Assembly: GCA_963714375.1 (NCBI GenBank)
Contig: CAVQOG010000005.1
Location: forward strand, 62,001-126,000
Reading direction: 5' to 3'
DNA: 64,000 nt
Source: UBA5794 sp963714375
GTDB lineage: Bacteria > Actinomycetota > Acidimicrobiia > Spongiisociales > UBA5794
Shown here: one piece after another, positions 60,958-64,000 of the stretch
Position numbering within the stretch: position 1 is the stretch's first letter
Layout of the letters: each line of letters opens with the position of its first letter
The notes under the pieces: generated by a model
What the model saw: only the letters and a program-made list of their open reading frames with translations
The model's database searches: none
Told to the model about the DNA's origin: nothing
Translations under genes and position numbers: made by a program

Positions 60958-60985
60958 CGGTCATCGGTGATCGGTGATCGGTACC
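60958..60985. repeat. Heptamer array 13 (CGGTGAT)
   Basis: CGGTCAT, CGGTGAT twice and CGGTACC in 7-bp register; a TTGACTTCTGAGGT segment precedes them. The last word overlaps the 3' end of the tRNA gene by four bases. Confidence 0.72.
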
Positions 60986-61064
60986 GGGAGGGGGACTTGA
61001 ACCCCCACGAGCTTGCGCTCAGTGGATTTTGAGTCCACCGCGTCTACCATTCCGCCATCCCGGC
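60982..61064 (-). tRNA. tRNA-Leu (anticodon CAA)
   Basis: A class II tRNA of 83 nt on the minus strand. The acceptor stem GCCGGGA pairs with TCCCGGT (G-U at the first pair), discriminator A. The anticodon stem GTGGA/TCCAC encloses loop CTCAAAA, giving CAA, which reads UUG. A long variable arm (GAGCGCAAGCTC) and the T arm GGGGGTTCAAGTCCCCC are clear. CCA is not encoded. Confidence 0.93.
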
Positions 61065-61129
61065 AAGGACGACGATGGTACCTGACGATCGACGATTAGC
61101 AACGGGATCGAAGCGGTAGCCTCCAAGCC

Positions 61130-61474
61130 ATGGCACGTTCACCGTTGGACAAGATCCACGCCATGTCGGAGACGATCGTCGACCTTGATCGAGCGATCGA
61201 GCAGGCCAGGGCGGAACTCGGCATGCTCGCCCACATCAATGATGACGCCCAGCGCGACGCCCTTGTCTCGAGCCACGAAGAAGATCGCCAGGAGGCTCGC
61301 ATGACCGCATCCGATGTTGCTCGCCTCACCAGACACATCCACACGCTCGAATCGGATCGGACGAAGCTCACTGCGAGAGCGGACGAGAGCGATCAACAAG
61401 ATCGCCTCGTCTTGAGTTGCCGGGACCGATCCATGATCCGTTCGAATCATGGTGTTACCGCGTTCGTCGGCTAA
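61130..61474 (+). CDS. Hypothetical coiled-coil protein
   Basis: A protein of 114 residues as read. The first 80 residues are charged and helical with heptad-like spacing (SETIVDLDRAIEQARAEL, ARLTRHIHTLESDRTKL), suggesting a coiled coil. The last 30 residues look unlike the rest; reading one base over near 61370 gives a basic helical end and an early stop, so an indel may be present. No family recognised. The minus-strand frame across it is considered a shadow. Confidence 0.4.
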   Translation: MARSPLDKIHAMSETIVDLDRAIEQARAELGMLAHINDDAQRDALVSSHEEDRQEARMTASDVARLTRHIHTLESDRTKLTARADESDQQDRLVLSCRDRSMIRSNHGVTAFVG

Positions 61475-61562
61475 TCTGACACGCCTGAGCCTCAACAAGA
61501 GGTGAGCAGACACCGCGTGCGCTTGAGATTTAGTGCTCAAGGTGTACGGCAAGAATACCGTA

Positions 61563-61591
61563 GTGACAGATAGTATTCAGAGTGCTACTCT
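61563..61591 (+). promoter_or_regulatory. Candidate promoter of the tad genes
   Basis: GTGACA (61563-61568), 5 of 6 matches to the -35 consensus, is spaced 17 bp from TACTCT (61586-61591), a TAnnnT -10. It lies in an AT-richer stretch with several short palindromes (CTTGAG/CTCAAG near 61521 and TACGG/CCGTA near 61542). The tadE start is 70 bp downstream. Confidence 0.45.
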
Positions 61592-61660
61592 ACGTAGTCT
61601 GACATGCAGGAAGCACCTGCAAGGATCAGGTTCCGGGACAGGCACCAAAGGGAGTTCATG

Positions 61661-62267
61661 ATGCGTTGGCGTCGACACGATGGCGAAAAGGGCGCAGCAC
61701 TCGTCGAGATGGCGATTGTGTTGCCTCTACTGGTCGTGTTGGTGTTCGGCATTGTCGAATATGGCCTGCTGTTCAAGGAAAAGCTCACAATCGCTGCTGC
61801 AACATCGTCAGCGGCACGCACCGGTGCGACGATGGGGAATCGGGATGCGGCCGACTATCGGATCCTCCAAGCGCTTGAAGCAGGTCTCTTCGACCAGGTC
61901 GACAGCAAGGTGCTGATTTCTGTTGACATCTTCCAAGGCGAACGCTGTCACGGGAGAAAAGATCGTTGACCAGGTGGATACATACCAGTTCAAACCCGAA
62001 CTCACCTGCCGATGGGATCCATGCCCTGATACCGATCCCGCGAATTTCGAGGGGTGGGGCACCCCGAGCGGTTGGCTCCCGGCAGACCGCATTACGACGC
62101 TTGATGCTCTTGGCGGCGGTCTCGATCTCCTCGGGATCGAGGTCACCTATCACCACACCGCTGTGACGGGGTTGATTCCAGGAGTTGAACGTGACCTTGT
62201 GGAACGGGCACTCATCCGGCTGGAGCCGGACGTGTTCGAGATAACAACACCCACAACAGTGCCGTAG
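61661..62267 (+). pseudogene. TadE-like pseudopilin, one frameshift
   Basis: The reconstructed protein of about 200 residues opens with a short basic leader and the TadE helix EKGAALVEMAIVLPLLVVLVFGIVEYG. A soluble domain follows with a Cys pair (CRWDPCPD) and ends DVFEITTPTTVP. An extra base near 61934 shifts the frame between VLISVDIF and KANAVTGEKIVDQVD. ATG 61661 is chosen for AAGGGAG upstream. TadE proteins are minor pseudopilins of Flp/tight-adherence pili. It may be functional if the indel is a sequence error. Confidence 0.65.
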
Positions 62268-62277
62268 GAGAAGCTTG

Positions 62278-63908
62278 ATGCGTCACCGATTCTCGAAACT
62301 CAAGCACCGACTCTTCGGTCGATCCGATCGCGCGGAGTCCGGTGCAGTACTTATCCTCATGGCCGGGATGATCACGGTGTTGCTCGGCATGACGGCGTTC
62401 GCCGTCGACTTCGGATGGCTGTATTGGAACGGGACCAAGATCCAACACGGCGCCGATGCGGCGGCTCTCGCTGGTGTAATATACGAACCCGATGCGACGC
62501 TGCTCGCCAAACAAAACGCTCTCGATGTAGCGACGGTGAACGGATACACCAGTACGCCTGGCGGTACCGTTGTCACGCCGTTGGACTACACCGATCTCGC
62601 TGCCCACCCGGGTGCGGTCACCAATGCCAACCAACTCCGTGTGACGGTGGCACATCCCGTTCCGACGTTCTTCATGAAGGTCTTCGGGTTCGATACCGTC
62701 ACGATCGAGAAGACATCGGTCGCCGAGTACGTCCTGCCCCTTGCGATGGGAAGTGACGAACCGTACTTCGGGCAGGATCCCACTGCACCGAACGACTCCA
62801 ACTTCTGGGCAAATATTCACGGGTATTACACGGGCCGAACCATGGGAGACCGATTCGCGTCGCAGTGCGTTGACGGCGGAAGCACGAGTACGTGTACTCC
62901 CAATCCGGAGGCTCGCACAACGGCCTCAGCAGGATTGAACAACGGCATGGCCGATCTCACCGGCGGCTATCTGTATGGCATCGAGGTTGCGGACGGGTGC
63001 CAGCAACCTCAAGGTTGAGATCCTCGATGGCCCGTTCTATCGCGGAGGAAACGACTACGTCCTGGTTGGTGACAACCCTCAGGGAGGCAGTCCAGGACCG
63101 ACCACGATCTTCATGCTCTACGGACCCGATCCAACGCCCTTGAACACGACCGACGGGAACAAGTTGCTGTGCAAGGTCGAGTTCGCCCCGAGGGACCCCT
63201 ACATGCCGTCCGCTACGAGTTCAACGGACTGGGCTACGGTCGACACATATCTGCAAGGGCAGGTGATCGCGGGGATGCCCTACACCGCCGATGCCATCCA
63301 CAACGGAACGACGTCCAACAAGACGTATAACGATCTAGATGATCTGTGGGATGAGATGTGCCCGTCATCGGTGTTCAACGAGGGGGAGGGGATCTATCCT
63401 CTTCGAGTTGTCGTCAAGCATCCTGGAGCGAGTGATGACCGTGGACTCAATCGTTTCTCGCTGCGTGCGTCAACGGCCGTCGGTCCTGCCCCGCGGTTCT
63501 ATGGCCTCGGCGACATGGCGATCTACGCAAACTTCACCGGGTCTTCGCAACATTCAATCTCGCCGAGCTTCCCGAAGTGCATGCCGGGAAGAATCTCGTT
63601 ATTGAACTATGGGATCCGGACTCGGGAAATAACGGTGTCAAGGTCAAGATGCCGGATGGCAGTATTCCGGATTGCACCTGGACAGCGCACCGATGGACGT
63701 TCCGCGTCCCCTCGGTTTGTGCGATATCAGCTACGACGACCTCGTTCAACAATCACCACATGCAGATTCGTATCAAGCCGTGCCCGAGGATTATGAGTGC
63801 AGCTCCGATTGCTGGTGGACGCTGACTGTCGACTATCCGGGTGGTGCCAACGACACCACCACGTGGTCGGCACGGATCGAGGGAAACCCCGTCAAGCTGG
63901 TCGAGTAG
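62278..63908 (+). pseudogene. TadG-like pilus-assembly protein, three frameshifts
   Basis: The reconstructed protein of about 540 residues opens with a basic segment and one transmembrane helix (ESGAVLILMAGMITVLLGMTAFAVDFG), then HGADAAALAGV, the Tad (putative Flp pilus assembly) N-terminal signature. The long extracytoplasmic part contains several cysteines and ends GEGNPVKLVE-like (EGNPVKLVE). Frames break near 62995 (one extra base), 63543 and 63722 (each fits one lost base). It follows tadE by 10 bp. Other tad genes would lie beyond the window. Confidence 0.6.
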
Positions 63909-63935
63909 GCGCTGGTTCCTCCGACACCAGCATTG

Positions 63936-63983
63936 GACGCCAGTATCGAGTGATAGCTTGACGCCAGTATCGAGTGATGGCTT
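63936..63983. repeat. 24-bp tandem direct repeat, two copies
   Basis: Two adjacent 24-bp units beginning GACGCCAGTATCGAGTGAT differ at one base (AGCTT versus GGCTT endings). They lie 27 bp after the tadG-like stop. Further copies could continue beyond the window. Confidence 0.85.
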
Positions 63984-64000
63984 CGAGCCGTCGCCGCGAT

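Overview
The window is a stretch of an actinobacterial chromosome, most likely from the class Acidimicrobiia or a close relative; the class is an inference. Supporting signs are a division/cell-wall cluster without ftsA but with sepF and yggT, a DUF3040 protein, a wax ester synthase/DGAT, a translational-type T-box in front of ileS, a pair of ArsA-like ATPases with a small conserved partner, and frequent GTG/TTG starts. No rRNA, prophage, IS element or CRISPR array was seen. One tRNA (Leu-CAA) is present.

Layout. 0-15 kb is a mixed housekeeping region: the 3' part of fabF, small membrane proteins, a histidine phosphatase, a MerR-type regulator, a MoxR ATPase-DUF58-transglutaminase operon on the minus strand, a resolvase-like protein, an HNH nuclease, a universal stress protein, a 2-gene ABC exporter and a hydrolase. 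15.2-32.8 kb is an almost gap-free plus-strand dcw operon: mraZ, rsmH, ftsL, ftsI, murE, murF, mraY, murD, ftsW, murG, murC, murB, ftsQ, ftsZ, pgeF, yggS, sepF, yggT. It starts with a recognisable promoter overlapped by four 10-bp-spaced GTGG boxes, as expected for MraZ autoregulation, and carries an RNA stem directly in front of rsmH. 32.8-44.8 kb holds ileS (minus, with T-box), a DUF167 gene, a TraR/DksA-like gene, lspA, rluD, a WS/DGAT gene, pfkA (minus) and dnaE. 44.8-53.7 kb holds the ArsA-like pair, a ThyX-like tandem protein, a thioesterase, nth, MATE and MFS transporters and ccdA. 53.8-61 kb holds trpE, a two-component system, then trpC, trpF, trpB and trpA. From 61.6 kb to the end lie TadE/TadG-like pilus genes.

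The most unusual signal is a dispersed family of intergenic arrays built from degenerate 7-bp words in strict 7-bp register (for example AGCTTTC, AGCTCAC, GTCCGAC, GACCGAT, TTCTGAC and ATCCGTA). At least thirteen arrays occur. None lies inside the dcw operon. Several run through stop codons and write the last residues of the adjacent protein. Some are paired with a GC-rich hairpin core, one of which occurs twice in opposite orientation. They recall the heptanucleotide STRR repeats of cyanobacteria but mix several word families.

Other points: a threefold 17-bp repeat at the response regulator/kinase junction creates a chain of two coupled 5-codon mini-ORFs; a 27-codon upstream ORF is coupled to ftsI; and single-base frameshifts cluster at 56.98-57.73 kb (kinase and trpC) and 61.93-63.72 kb (tad genes). 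Those clusters are either local decay or, more likely in trpC, sequence error.
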